From an uncultured Synechococcus sp. (GTDB lineage: Bacteria > Cyanobacteriota > Cyanobacteriia > Phormidesmidales > Phormidesmidaceae): a stretch of DNA of 42,910 nt. The stretch spans positions 1 through 42,910 of the forward strand of contig CALDSK010000338.1 in NCBI GenBank assembly GCA_937911865.1, written 5' to 3'. Positions 16,425-23,711 of the stretch are shown here, piece by piece (the stretch's first letter is position 1; the number at the start of each line of letters is the position of its first letter). A program made the translations under genes and the position numbers. The notes beneath the pieces are model-generated. The model worked only from the letters and a program-made list of their open reading frames with translations. It did not search any database and was not told the origin of the DNA.

Positions 16425-17198
16425 ATGGCTATTTCCAATCTCCAATGGGATCGTTTTCATGCTGCGATCGCCAATGCATCTGCACTCAAAATCATCAGTG
16501 GCTTGACTAACCTGAACCCTCACAGCGTTGCTAATGTCGTAAAAGCTGCTGAGCAGGGGGGCGCTACGTTTGTCGATATCGCCGCCGATGCCGACCTCGT
16601 GCGATTGGTACGCGGCCTCATTGATTTGCCCATTTGTGTCTCTGCGGTTGAGCCGACTCAGTTTGTCTCTGCGGTAGAAGCAGGCGCTGATTTGATTGAA
16701 ATTGGCAACTTTGACACTTTCTACACTCAAGGAAGAATATTTGAAGCGGCTGAAGTGTTGACGCTGACAAAAGCAACCCGCGCGCTTCTCCCAGAGGTTA
16801 CTCTATCCGTCACGGTTCCTCACATTCTGGCGTTAGACGAGCAGGTTACACTGGCAGAAGCCCTAGTCGAAGCGGGCGCTGATATTATTCAAACCGAAGG
16901 GGGAACGAGCAGCTCACCTCAGCACAGCGGTGTTCTAGGTCTGATTGAAAAGGCCTCACCGACGCTAGCTGCGGCCCATGCAATTTCCCGTGCAGTTAAT
17001 GTTCCAGTGCTTTGTGCTTCCGGCATTTCTGATGTGACTGCGCCAATGGCGATCGCAGCTGGTGCGGCTGGCGTTGGCGTTGGGTCCGCTGTCCACAAGT
17101 TGAATGATCCGCTAGCTATGGTGGCTGTTGTGCGTAGCCTGGTTGAGTCGATAGCGACTGTAAAAACCGCTACGAAAACCGCTAAAGTACCTGGCTAA
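16425..17198 (+). CDS. ycf23: Ycf23/DUF561 family TIM-barrel protein
   Basis: A 257-residue protein of the Ycf23 (DUF561) family of cyanobacteria and red-lineage plastids. It has repeated beta/alpha motifs: LKIISGLTN, GATFVDIAAD, LPICVSAVEP, ADLIEIGNFD, ADIIQTEGGT, VPVLCASGIS and the phosphate-site-like AAGAAGVGVGSAV. The pattern indicates a phosphate-binding TIM barrel, but no reaction is established as far as I know. The last codons (TATKTAKVPG) come from 12-13-bp tandem duplications that extend over the stop. It is convergent with pyrE. Confidence 0.9.
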   Translation: MAISNLQWDRFHAAIANASALKIISGLTNLNPHSVANVVKAAEQGGATFVDIAADADLVRLVRGLIDLPICVSAVEPTQFVSAVEAGADLIEIGNFDTFYTQGRIFEAAEVLTLTKATRALLPEVTLSVTVPHILALDEQVTLAEALVEAGADIIQTEGGTSSSPQHSGVLGLIEKASPTLAAAHAISRAVNVPVLCASGISDVTAPMAIAAGAAGVGVGSAVHKLNDPLAMVAVVRSLVESIATVKTATKTAKVPG

Positions 17199-17206
17199 AG
17201 TGCCTA
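17163..17206. repeat. Two overlapping 12-13-bp duplications at the ycf23 stop
   Basis: AAAACCGCTACG/AAAACCGCTAAA at 17163-17186 and GCTAAAGTACCTG/GCTAAAGTGCCTA at 17181-17206. The first encodes the ycf23 C-terminal TATKTA; the second spans the stop TAA at 17196-17198. Confidence 0.85.
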
Positions 17207-17220
17207 TTCGTATGGGCTAA

Positions 17221-17302
17221 GCTCCTGCCGAGGCCGAAGAGTAGCAACTCCAAGATTGTCTAGCAAACTCCAAGATTGTCACTCATCGGCCTCGGCAGGA
17301 GC
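17221..17302. terminator. Long inverted repeat with duplicated loop between ycf23 and pyrE
   Basis: GCTCCTGCCGAGGCCGAAGAGT would be 22 bases: left arm 17221-17242 pairs with 17281-17302 at 21 of 22 positions, and the inner 17 bp are perfect. The 38-nt loop consists almost entirely of two copies of AGCAACTCCAAGATTGTC (one has an extra A). Its place between convergent genes suggests a bidirectional terminator, but the arms lack a strong T tract and the loop is unusually long, so another role is possible. Confidence 0.65.
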
Positions 17303-17346
17303 GCTCTGCTATCGCTATTGGCTTTAAGTCATCGATATCTAGAGCG

Positions 17347-17955
17347 CTATCCTCTTTTGTAATGAGCTTTGATGTCGTCGATAGTGAAGAGTGGTTGGAA
17401 GTTTAGACCTTCTTGGTTGTAGAGTTCACGGCCTCCCTGCTGGCGATCAACGAGGGCCAAAATGTCATTAACCACATATCCAGCATCACGCAGCCTTTCT
17501 ACGGCTTTAAGTGCTGATGCGCCGGTGGTTACTACGTCTTCTAGGATGACGACGGTGCTGCCTTCAGGGAGTGTTGGCCCTTCTATGTAGGCGCGTGTCC
17601 CATGGCCCTTGGCTTCTTTGCGAATGATGAGTGGAGTAACCGGTTTATTTTCATAGGCTCCTGCGACACTCACTGCGCTAACCATTGGATCGGCGCCTAG
17701 CGTGAGGCCGCCGACGCCAATAGTGCCTGACGGTAGCTTGTCCAACAGCAGTCTGGCGACCATCAGTCCTCCTTGTGCATGTAGAGTTACCTGCTTTCCA
17801 TTGATGTAATAGTCGCTCTTTTTCCCAGAAGATAGGGTAAAGTCGCCCTCTTGATAGGCAGCTTCACAGATTAGATCTAGCAAGGCAAGGCGAAGTGCCT
17901 CTAGAGGCGCGGTCGGTAGCTCACTGCTAGAGAGGTTATTTGACACAGTAGACAT
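17347..17955 (-). CDS. pyrE: Orotate phosphoribosyltransferase
   Basis: A 202-residue type I phosphoribosyltransferase. FTLSSGKKSDYYINGK gives the orotate site, and VVILEDVVTTGASALKAVE is the PRPP-binding loop typical of OPRTases. It makes orotidine 5'-phosphate from orotate and PRPP in pyrimidine biosynthesis. It appears to stand alone: pyrF is not adjacent, and the protein is monofunctional in length. The ATG at 17953-17955 fits the family. It is divergent from the secreted-protein gene at 18114, with a 14-bp x4 repeat between them. Confidence 0.97.
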   Translation of the reverse strand: MSTVSNNLSSSELPTAPLEALRLALLDLICEAAYQEGDFTLSSGKKSDYYINGKQVTLHAQGGLMVARLLLDKLPSGTIGVGGLTLGADPMVSAVSVAGAYENKPVTPLIIRKEAKGHGTRAYIEGPTLPEGSTVVILEDVVTTGASALKAVERLRDAGYVVNDILALVDRQQGGRELYNQEGLNFQPLFTIDDIKAHYKRG

Positions 17956-18002
17956 AGCTTATAGATGTTGTCGAAAGCTAGAACAGTGTATCGGGTATCT
18001 AT

Positions 18003-18058
18003 GGCCGTTTGGGTAAGGCCGTTTGAGTAAGGCCGTTTGAGAGGGATTGTTTGGGAGG
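18003..18058. repeat. 14-bp tandem repeat, 4 copies
   Basis: GGCCGTTTGGGTAA, GGCCGTTTGAGTAA, GGCCGTTTGAGAGG and GATTGTTTGGGAGG from 18003 at a 14-bp period, in the divergent gap between pyrE and the 18114 gene. Confidence 0.9.
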
Positions 18059-18112
18059 CGGGTACCCTTGGAGAAAATATGTAATGCCTTTCTTTTGAGG
18101 ACAACCTATCAC

Positions 18113-18142
18113 TATGGCTATTCAAGTTATGGCTATTAAAAT
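18113..18142. repeat. 15-bp duplication of a start codon region
   Basis: TATGGCTATTCAAGT followed by TATGGCTATTAAAAT. Each copy contains an in-frame ATG (18114 and 18129), so the gene has a duplicated start encoding MAIQV-MAIKI. The GAGG at 18096-18099 is closer to the first. Confidence 0.9.
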
Positions 18143-18545
18143 TCAAGACAGGGCAGCTGGCAGCCTTTTGTGTATCGCAAGTGCACTGGCCATAGCTATG
18201 CTAGTAGCGCCCGCTGCTCAGGCTCAAGAAACCATTCCAGAAGCTGTAGAGCGAATTGGGGAGCAACGTTCAGGCAACTATTATCAAAACCGTGGTTTCT
18301 TTGGCCAAATCGGTGCACTTACTGGCTTGGGCGGCTTTCCAGAGCATCGTATGCACAGAGATTCTGCTGCGCTACACGGCACTGTAGAAGAGCTATGGCT
18401 GCTACAGACGCAAAACACGGCCACTATCCGCGTGCCTGACTTGCCTAACCCCTACACTACTTCAGTTCAGCTGCTGCCGACCTCTCAATTCAACAGCCGT
18501 GTGGTGGGTAGTGAACTCAACTTTGAGCCACTGCCCCGTCGATAG
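18114..18545 (+). CDS. Secreted hypothetical protein, cyanobacterial type
   Basis: A 143-residue protein with a Sec signal peptide (hydrophobic core ~15-33, LCIASALAIAMLVAPAAQAQ, cleavage after AQAQ or AQA). The mature part has RSGNYYQNRGFFGQIGALTGLGGFPEHRMHRD and RVPDLPNPYTTSV as landmarks; I recall this DLPNPY-type pattern in small exported cyanobacterial proteins, but no function is known to me. It is probably periplasmic or lumenal. Start is the first of two duplicated ATGs. A bidirectional terminator follows. Confidence 0.8.
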   Translation: MAIQVMAIKIQDRAAGSLLCIASALAIAMLVAPAAQAQETIPEAVERIGEQRSGNYYQNRGFFGQIGALTGLGGFPEHRMHRDSAALHGTVEELWLLQTQNTATIRVPDLPNPYTTSVQLLPTSQFNSRVVGSELNFEPLPRR

Positions 18546-18625
18546 GTTTCTTTGTGCTAATCAGTTGAATTAAAAGCACTTGAAGTAAAGTAGTTAGGTT
18601 AGAGCAGCCTAATTTTGGACGAGAT

Positions 18626-18672
18626 AAAACAGCCTGAGCAAAACGCCTCTAACGTTCTACTCAGGCTGTTTT
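18626..18672. terminator. Bidirectional hairpin terminator
   Basis: AAAACAGCCTGAG (18626-18638) pairs with CTCAGGCTGTTTT (18660-18672) over a 21-nt loop. T runs on both strands suit the end of the 18114 gene (plus) and of the tRNA transcript (minus). Confidence 0.8.
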
Positions 18673-18687
18673 GTTAGGTTAGAAAAA

Positions 18688-18760
18688 TCCAGGGTGCAGG
18701 AGTTGAACCTGCCTGAGGCGAATTATGAGTTCGCTGCCTAATCCGCTCGGCCAACCCTGG
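18688..18760 (-). tRNA. tRNA-Ile(CAT)
   Basis: Reads CCAGGGT acceptor, GCC/GGC D stem with loop GAGCGGATTA, anticodon stem GCGAA/TTCGC with loop CTCATAA (anticodon CAT), T stem GCAGG/CCTGC with TTCAACT loop and A73. The GCGA-CTCATAA-TCGC context and A73 match isoleucine tRNAs that read AUA after C34 is changed to lysidine by TilS. It lacks the three G-C pairs of the initiator anticodon stem. Elongator tRNA-Met is the alternative; scanners without a TilS model may call it Met. Confidence 0.88.
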
Positions 18761-18932
18761 TTGCTGTTTGGTTAATATACTATCGTTGGCCAACATTTGT
18801 GTGTAGATTACTAAAAATATTAAGGTCAACGTTTCGTTGTGTTCATCTGCCTCGGCTAGGTTGTTTGCGGTGTCGTGGCTTGAGGTCACAGCAACTGTGC
18901 TAAATAGCTTTAAGATCGGGTAGACTCCCAAA

Positions 18933-19235
18933 ATGCCGCGTGCATCAAAAAAAGTTCTGTCAACTACCTTTGTCTCTCCTCCTATGAGAATTAATCCGAC
19001 TGTTGCCTTCACGCTCATTTTGCTCACAATGATGTTTGGCGCAGGTATTGTGAGCTCGTCTTGGGGCTACGCAATTGGTAGACAGGCGCTCACAGGCGTG
19101 CGTCAGCCTGAAACCCGACCTTCTAATTCAGCCACAGCCAACCGTAGCGGTGATGAGAGCGCAGGCCTTAGACTGCTAGATGAAGATAAAATTATCAATG
19201 ATGTGAAAGCCCGCATGACTGACGGTAGCGACTGA
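18933..19235 (+). CDS. Small single-pass membrane hypothetical protein
   Basis: A 100-residue protein with one hydrophobic segment (about 22-47, VAFTLILLTMMFGAGIVSSS), then a polar Thr/Ser/Asn-rich tail ending with an acidic/basic helix (DEDKIINDVKARM). The ATG at 18933 is taken as the start; an ATG at 18984 (MRINPTVAF) would leave an 83-residue protein with the membrane segment at the N-terminus and is equally plausible. I see no family signature. A 14-bp duplication follows its stop. Confidence 0.65.
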   Translation: MPRASKKVLSTTFVSPPMRINPTVAFTLILLTMMFGAGIVSSSWGYAIGRQALTGVRQPETRPSNSATANRSGDESAGLRLLDEDKIINDVKARMTDGSD

Positions 19236-19239
19236 TTCG

Positions 19240-19267
19240 CTTTGATTAGAACGCTTTGACTAGAACG
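19240..19267. repeat. 14-bp tandem duplication
   Basis: CTTTGATTAGAACG followed by CTTTGACTAGAACG, starting 5 bp after the stop of the small membrane protein and upstream of the CNNM-type gene. Confidence 0.85.
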
Positions 19268-19307
19268 TTAAGCTCTCTCTGATGGAGAATCACGCTTTCT
19301 CAATTCA

Positions 19308-20744
19308 TTGGTTGACTCACCTGTTCTCGTGCAAACAGCTTTATTGCTTCTGCCTCAATCTTCACTAACCTGGCCAGAGATAACCACACGGCTACTGTCA
19401 GTGGTGTTCTTGATTCTGCTGAATGCGTTTTTTGTCACGGTAGAGTTCTCGATTGTATCGGTAAGGCGATCGCGAATTAATCAGCTGGTCTCTGCTGGAG
19501 ATGTCCAGGCTAAAACCGTTCAGCAGCTTCAGCGCAAAATTAATAGCCTACTGTCTACAACGCAGTTGGGCATTACGCTTTCTAGTCTGGCGTTAGGCTG
19601 GATTGGCGAACATACAATGGCTGCGCTAATTCATCACTGGTTCGCGCGCTTGCCAGTTTCAGCGGGTGTAGCCCAGTTTTTATCTCATTCAGCATCGTTG
19701 CCGGTAGCTTTTTTGCTACTGGCCTATCTACAAATCGTGCTGGGTGAGCTGTGTCCTAAGTCAGTTGCGCTGAGCCATCCTGAGTACCTGGCGCGCATTT
19801 TAGGTCCTTCAAGTCTGACAATTGCTCGCTTGTTAAATCCATTCGTGTGGTTGCTCAATCAGTCGACAGCGCTGCTGCTATCGATCTTGGGTATTGAAGT
19901 GAACAGTGCTAGCTACTATGGACGCGTTACCCCCGAAGAGCTAAGGCTATTGATTTCTACCTCCACGGAAATTCCAGATCTTGAGAATGAAGATAGAGAA
20001 ATTCTCAACAACGTCTTTGAGTTTCGAGATGCCACGGTAGGAGAGATTATGGTGCCGCGCACGCTAATAGCCGCGCTACCAGGAGGCGCAACGTTTCAAG
20101 ATTTGCTAGAGGAGATTGTTGTCTCTGGTCACTCACGCTACCCAGTCATGGGTGAGTCTCTCGATGACATTCTAGGCATTATTTACTTCAACAATCTGGC
20201 GCAGGCATTGGCTGAAGGCGATCTTGAGCCTGAGACCCTAATTGCTCCTTGGGTAACACCTGCTCGGGTTGTTCCTGAGTCTTTACCTTTGAGTGAATTG
20301 CGCACGCAAATGCAGCGCTCCGCTAGGGAGATGGTGATTGCGGTTGATGAGTACGGTGGAACGGCGGGACTCGTTACATTTCGAGACTTAGCGGCTGAGA
20401 TTATTGGAGATGTAGGGGGTGTCGATTCAGAGACTCAGATAGTTTACAAAGATAGCCACACGGTTATTTTTCCGGCGCAAGCAGATTTAGAAGAAGTGAA
20501 CGATCGGTTGTCTTTAAGGCTACCGACGAGTGATGACTATCTCACGCTGGGCGGTTTTGTAATTTACGAGATGCAAAAGATCCCGGCTGTGAACGAACAG
20601 CTGCTGCATCAGGATCTTGAGCTAACCGTCTTGGCCGCAGAAGGGCCCAAGCTAACGAAAATTCAGATTCGTCGACTGGGAAAAGCTTTGAGATTAGGTC
20701 AGTCAGGCATGCCTGCTACCCTCAGAAAAGCGACAGGCAGATAG
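19308..20744 (+). CDS. CNNM/CorC (hemolysin C-like) transporter family protein
   Basis: A 478-residue protein with DUF21/CNNM membrane domain (~25-195; four hydrophobic segments, LLNAFFVTVEFSIVSVRRSRI and QLGITLSSLALGWIGE), two CBS domains (~215-335; VGEIMVPRT, VSGHSRYPV, VIAVDEYGGTAGLVTFRD) and a CorC/HlyC C-terminal domain (~350-430). The family is tied to Mg2+/Co2+ efflux or homeostasis; it was once called hemolysin. CBS domains suggest nucleotide sensing. The start is uncertain: TTG at 19308, or GTG at 19329, since no ATG lies before the first membrane segment. Confidence 0.92.
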   Translation: MVDSPVLVQTALLLLPQSSLTWPEITTRLLSVVFLILLNAFFVTVEFSIVSVRRSRINQLVSAGDVQAKTVQQLQRKINSLLSTTQLGITLSSLALGWIGEHTMAALIHHWFARLPVSAGVAQFLSHSASLPVAFLLLAYLQIVLGELCPKSVALSHPEYLARILGPSSLTIARLLNPFVWLLNQSTALLLSILGIEVNSASYYGRVTPEELRLLISTSTEIPDLENEDREILNNVFEFRDATVGEIMVPRTLIAALPGGATFQDLLEEIVVSGHSRYPVMGESLDDILGIIYFNNLAQALAEGDLEPETLIAPWVTPARVVPESLPLSELRTQMQRSAREMVIAVDEYGGTAGLVTFRDLAAEIIGDVGGVDSETQIVYKDSHTVIFPAQADLEEVNDRLSLRLPTSDDYLTLGGFVIYEMQKIPAVNEQLLHQDLELTVLAAEGPKLTKIQIRRLGKALRLGQSGMPATLRKATGR

Positions 20745-20996
20745 CTTGTGAATCGGCACAGGTCTCCACCGATAGTCTGTCATCTTTATTAGGATTTCTA
20801 TAGTACTGTTTACACTATGGGCGATTCTCAGCAGAATTGCGGATTATCTGTAACGCCGCATCGTCTGGTTTAACACCAGTTTTATGGCTGCTAGTTGTGT
20901 GCTCAAAGCATCTATATTGGTCGCTGGCTCTAGCTTTAGCAGGCTTAGGTCTGCGGCTTATCCGCTCATCCAATCATTGTTAAGAGGTGTGAGACT

Positions 20997-22085
20997 GTGC
21001 AAAGCCAACTTTTATCTGCAATTGATACCAAACCTTATAGCCGTAATCGCCCTGAGCCTGTGAGGGTTGGGGTGATCGGCGTTGGTAACATGGGTCAACA
21101 CCATGCTAGGGTGCTTTCTCGACTAAAGGATGTGGAGTTGGTCGGTGTTTCTGATGTCAATGCTGAGCTAGGTATTGAAACGGCCAGTAAGTATCAGATT
21201 CACTATTTCGATGAGTATAAGAAGCTCCTAGAGTGCGTAGATGCAGTTTGTGTGGCTGTGCCGACTAAGTTACATCATGAAGTTGGGATGACCTGCCTAA
21301 AAGCCGGCGTACATGTGCTGATTGAGAAGCCAATCGCTGCCAGTATTGCTGAGGCGGAGTCACTCGTGAACGCAGCTGCTGACTTAAACTGCATTTTGCA
21401 GGTGGGTCACATTGAGAGATTTAACCCTGCTTTTAAGGAATTGCACAATGTCCTTAAGACAGAGGACGTGTTAGCCCTAGAAGCGCGCCGAATGAGTCCT
21501 TACTCTAAGCGAGCAAATGACGTCTCGGTTGTTCTGGACTTGATGATCCACGACATTGATTTGATTTTGGAGCTGGCTAACTCATCGGTAGTACAGCTCA
21601 CAGCCAGTGGAAGCAAGGGCACCGATTCTCCATACCTAGACTATGTAACGGCAACACTAGGTTTTGCCAACGGTATTGTGGCAACGGTAACGGCTAGTAA
21701 GGTAACTCATCGCAAGATTAGAACGATTTCAGCGCACTGTCACAATTCTCTAACGGAGGCGGATTTCTTGAACAACAAGATTGAAATTCATCGTCAGACA
21801 ACAGAGAACTGCATGGCTGACTATGGCCAGGTAATGTACCGTCAGGACGGCTTGATTGAACAGGTCTACACTAGCAATACTGAGCCTTTACATGCTGAAC
21901 TAGAACATTTTGTTCAGTGTGTGCGTGGCGGCAATCAGCCTTCTGTAGGCGGCGAGCAAGCACTGAAGGCATTGCGTCTAGCGAGTGAGATTGACCAGAT
22001 GGCATTGGATGGCAAGACCTGGAAGTCTCCAGCTGACCTCAGGCTGGCGCTAGATCCACTGCCATCGGTTGCGCTGCGTCGGTAG
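20997..22085 (+). CDS. Gfo/Idh/MocA family NAD(P)-dependent oxidoreductase
   Basis: A 362-residue protein from a GTG with AAGAGGTG upstream. The Rossmann motif GVIGVGNMGQHHARVL is at ~23-38, the catalytic Lys is in LIEKPIA (~115), and the substrate-domain motifs are QVGHIERFNPAF and VVLDLMIHDIDLIL. The GHxERFNPA and MIHDIDL signatures are common in the UDP-N-acetylglucosamine 3-dehydrogenase-like branch, so a nucleotide-sugar substrate is possible, but this is not certain. It acts in the cytosol. Convergent with the SGNH-hydrolase gene. Confidence 0.9.
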   Translation: MQSQLLSAIDTKPYSRNRPEPVRVGVIGVGNMGQHHARVLSRLKDVELVGVSDVNAELGIETASKYQIHYFDEYKKLLECVDAVCVAVPTKLHHEVGMTCLKAGVHVLIEKPIAASIAEAESLVNAAADLNCILQVGHIERFNPAFKELHNVLKTEDVLALEARRMSPYSKRANDVSVVLDLMIHDIDLILELANSSVVQLTASGSKGTDSPYLDYVTATLGFANGIVATVTASKVTHRKIRTISAHCHNSLTEADFLNNKIEIHRQTTENCMADYGQVMYRQDGLIEQVYTSNTEPLHAELEHFVQCVRGGNQPSVGGEQALKALRLASEIDQMALDGKTWKSPADLRLALDPLPSVALRR

Positions 22086-22105
22086 GCTACGATTCCTGAA
22101 AATGG

Positions 22106-23050
22106 CTAGGGCAGCGAGATCGTGTCGGCGATGAGCTGACTGACCTTTGCGTTTCCTGCTGGACTGAGGTGAATGTGGTCCCGATATAGCGCCTCGCCAG
22201 CGTTGGGATGTGCCTGAAAGTCTGGGAGCAGATCTAGATAAATGACGTTGTTTTGGGTAGCCCAGTCTTGTAGGCGCTGCCGTGCGGTAAGTTCATAGTC
22301 TTTTGGGCCTGTGAGCTCTCTTTTGAGAGGTGACAGTACGACGATGAGCTTACCGTTTGCAGCTGTGGCTCGCTGATAAATGCCATGGATGGCTGTAAGG
22401 TTTTTGCCCACGCGATCGCCTCCTTCGTTTTGAATTTCTTTCAGTCCTGGAATGGGCTGATTTTTTTTGAAGAGCCGACTAAAAATTTCGGTCAGGGCAA
22501 AGGAATAGTTGCGATTGGGATAGCTGCGATCGCGCCCTACTTGCAGAGATGTGGGTTCTGTTCCAAACAAGTCATCTGTGTTGAGTAACAATACGAGCAC
22601 CTGTGCCTTGAATGTGCCATAGCGTTCTAGATAGGCCAGTTCATTGCGTGGCCCCCACGAGTTCGCAGAAGCGTTGAGTGCTTCTATGTCACTGTATGCT
22701 TCCGGTAAGTTAGGCTCGATTGACTTGGCGATTGCTGTCGATAAGATGTCGTCTTGGTCAGTCCACCAGTTGCCGTTAGCTAGAGAGTCGCCAAGGAGGA
22801 AAACTCTTAGTGTGTTAGGTGGCGGGGCAGGTGCGATCGCGCCTGCTCTCATCGAATATTTGTTAATCTCAATTCGATTGCCTAAACGCTTTACTTTTTG
22901 GTTAGGGGCCAGCCGGTAACCCATTGTCTCATCGGCGACATAGAGCGGCGGATGCCCGAACCCGAGCCCGAAGCGTAAGACAAGTTCTGTCAAAACTAAA
23001 ACTGCCAGCAGCCCAATCGATAAGCCTCCAAGCAAAATCACTACTTTCAT
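22106..23050 (-). CDS. Membrane-anchored SGNH/GDSL hydrolase
   Basis: A 314-residue protein with an N-terminal membrane helix (residues 3-28), then an SGNH hydrolase domain. GDSLANG carries the nucleophile Ser89, and DHIHLSPAGNAK near the end gives Asp291 and His294. A conserved NSWGPRNELAYL and a LLLNTDD block lie between. Such enzymes remove acyl groups or cleave esters, often from cell-surface polysaccharides. The anchor places it on the periplasmic face. The substrate is unknown; the neighbouring sugar oxidoreductase suggests glycan metabolism only weakly. Confidence 0.85.
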   Translation of the reverse strand: MKVVILLGGLSIGLLAVLVLTELVLRFGLGFGHPPLYVADETMGYRLAPNQKVKRLGNRIEINKYSMRAGAIAPAPPPNTLRVFLLGDSLANGNWWTDQDDILSTAIAKSIEPNLPEAYSDIEALNASANSWGPRNELAYLERYGTFKAQVLVLLLNTDDLFGTEPTSLQVGRDRSYPNRNYSFALTEIFSRLFKKNQPIPGLKEIQNEGGDRVGKNLTAIHGIYQRATAANGKLIVVLSPLKRELTGPKDYELTARQRLQDWATQNNVIYLDLLPDFQAHPNAGEALYRDHIHLSPAGNAKVSQLIADTISLP

Positions 23051-23121
23051 CCGCTATTTTTTTGCCAACGCCCCGTAGATACCCGTAGATAATAGGGGTA
23101 ATTGGACACACAGGTGAAAAG

Positions 23122-23493
23122 ATGGTTGATATTTTGTATCCGCTTCATGTTGCGCTGCAGGTGAGTGACTTGGCAAAGGCCGATGCATTTTACTCTCAAA
23201 CAATAGGGCTTAAAAAAGTAGACCGGCAGCTATCGTTTGCTGGCAGCTGGTATCAAGTGGGTGATTTTCAGCTGCATTTAATTGTGAGCAAGTGGGCCAA
23301 AAATCCGGTTCGTGAAGATAAATGGGGTCGCCATCCGCATATTACCTTTGCAATTCGAAACCTAGCCGCTGTTAAGCAGTCTCTAATTGATTCGGGCATG
23401 CCATTTCAAATGAGCTCGTCGGGCCGGGCCGCTCTTTTTGTGAAAGATCCAGATGGTAACGTCGTCGAGCTTTTAGAAATTGAATCACAGTAG
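23122..23493 (+). CDS. VOC (glyoxalase/bleomycin-resistance) family protein
   Basis: A 123-residue single-domain vicinal-oxygen-chelate protein: LHVALQVSDLAKADAFYSQTIGLKKVDR at the start, FQLHLIVSK in the middle and FVKDPDGNVVELLEIE at the end. His9, His54 and the terminal Glu are at the usual metal-ligand places. Members are glyoxalases, dioxygenases or isomerases, and the substrate cannot be read from this sequence. The start ATG has AGGTGAAAAG upstream. A 19-bp duplication follows the stop. Confidence 0.88.
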   Translation: MVDILYPLHVALQVSDLAKADAFYSQTIGLKKVDRQLSFAGSWYQVGDFQLHLIVSKWAKNPVREDKWGRHPHITFAIRNLAAVKQSLIDSGMPFQMSSSGRAALFVKDPDGNVVELLEIESQ

Positions 23494-23509
23494 GGTTGCA
23501 AGTGATCTG

Positions 23510-23547
23510 TCGAATTATGCGGGTGCGCTCGAATTATGCGAGTGCGC
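23510..23547. repeat. 19-bp tandem duplication
   Basis: TCGAATTATGCGGGTGCGC followed by TCGAATTATGCGAGTGCGC (one mismatch), 17 bp after the VOC gene stop. Confidence 0.92.
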
Positions 23548-23711
23548 TTCTACGGCGAATTAATGCCCGGAAGGTCGGATGTCGGCAAGGCTAGCGGTGC
23601 ACTAAACGAGTTATTTTAAACAGTCCCTTGGGCTTACTGAGAGAGCACTCAGCCGTTTGATTGTACGGCCTAGCAACGCTATTTTCACCCTCTCAAAGGC
23701 GACCGTATCTT

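Noticed and set aside
18688..18760. tRNA-Leu or tRNA-Ser reading of the D arm
   Set aside because: The variable loop is 5 nt and the anticodon is CAT; Leu/Ser tRNAs have long variable arms.
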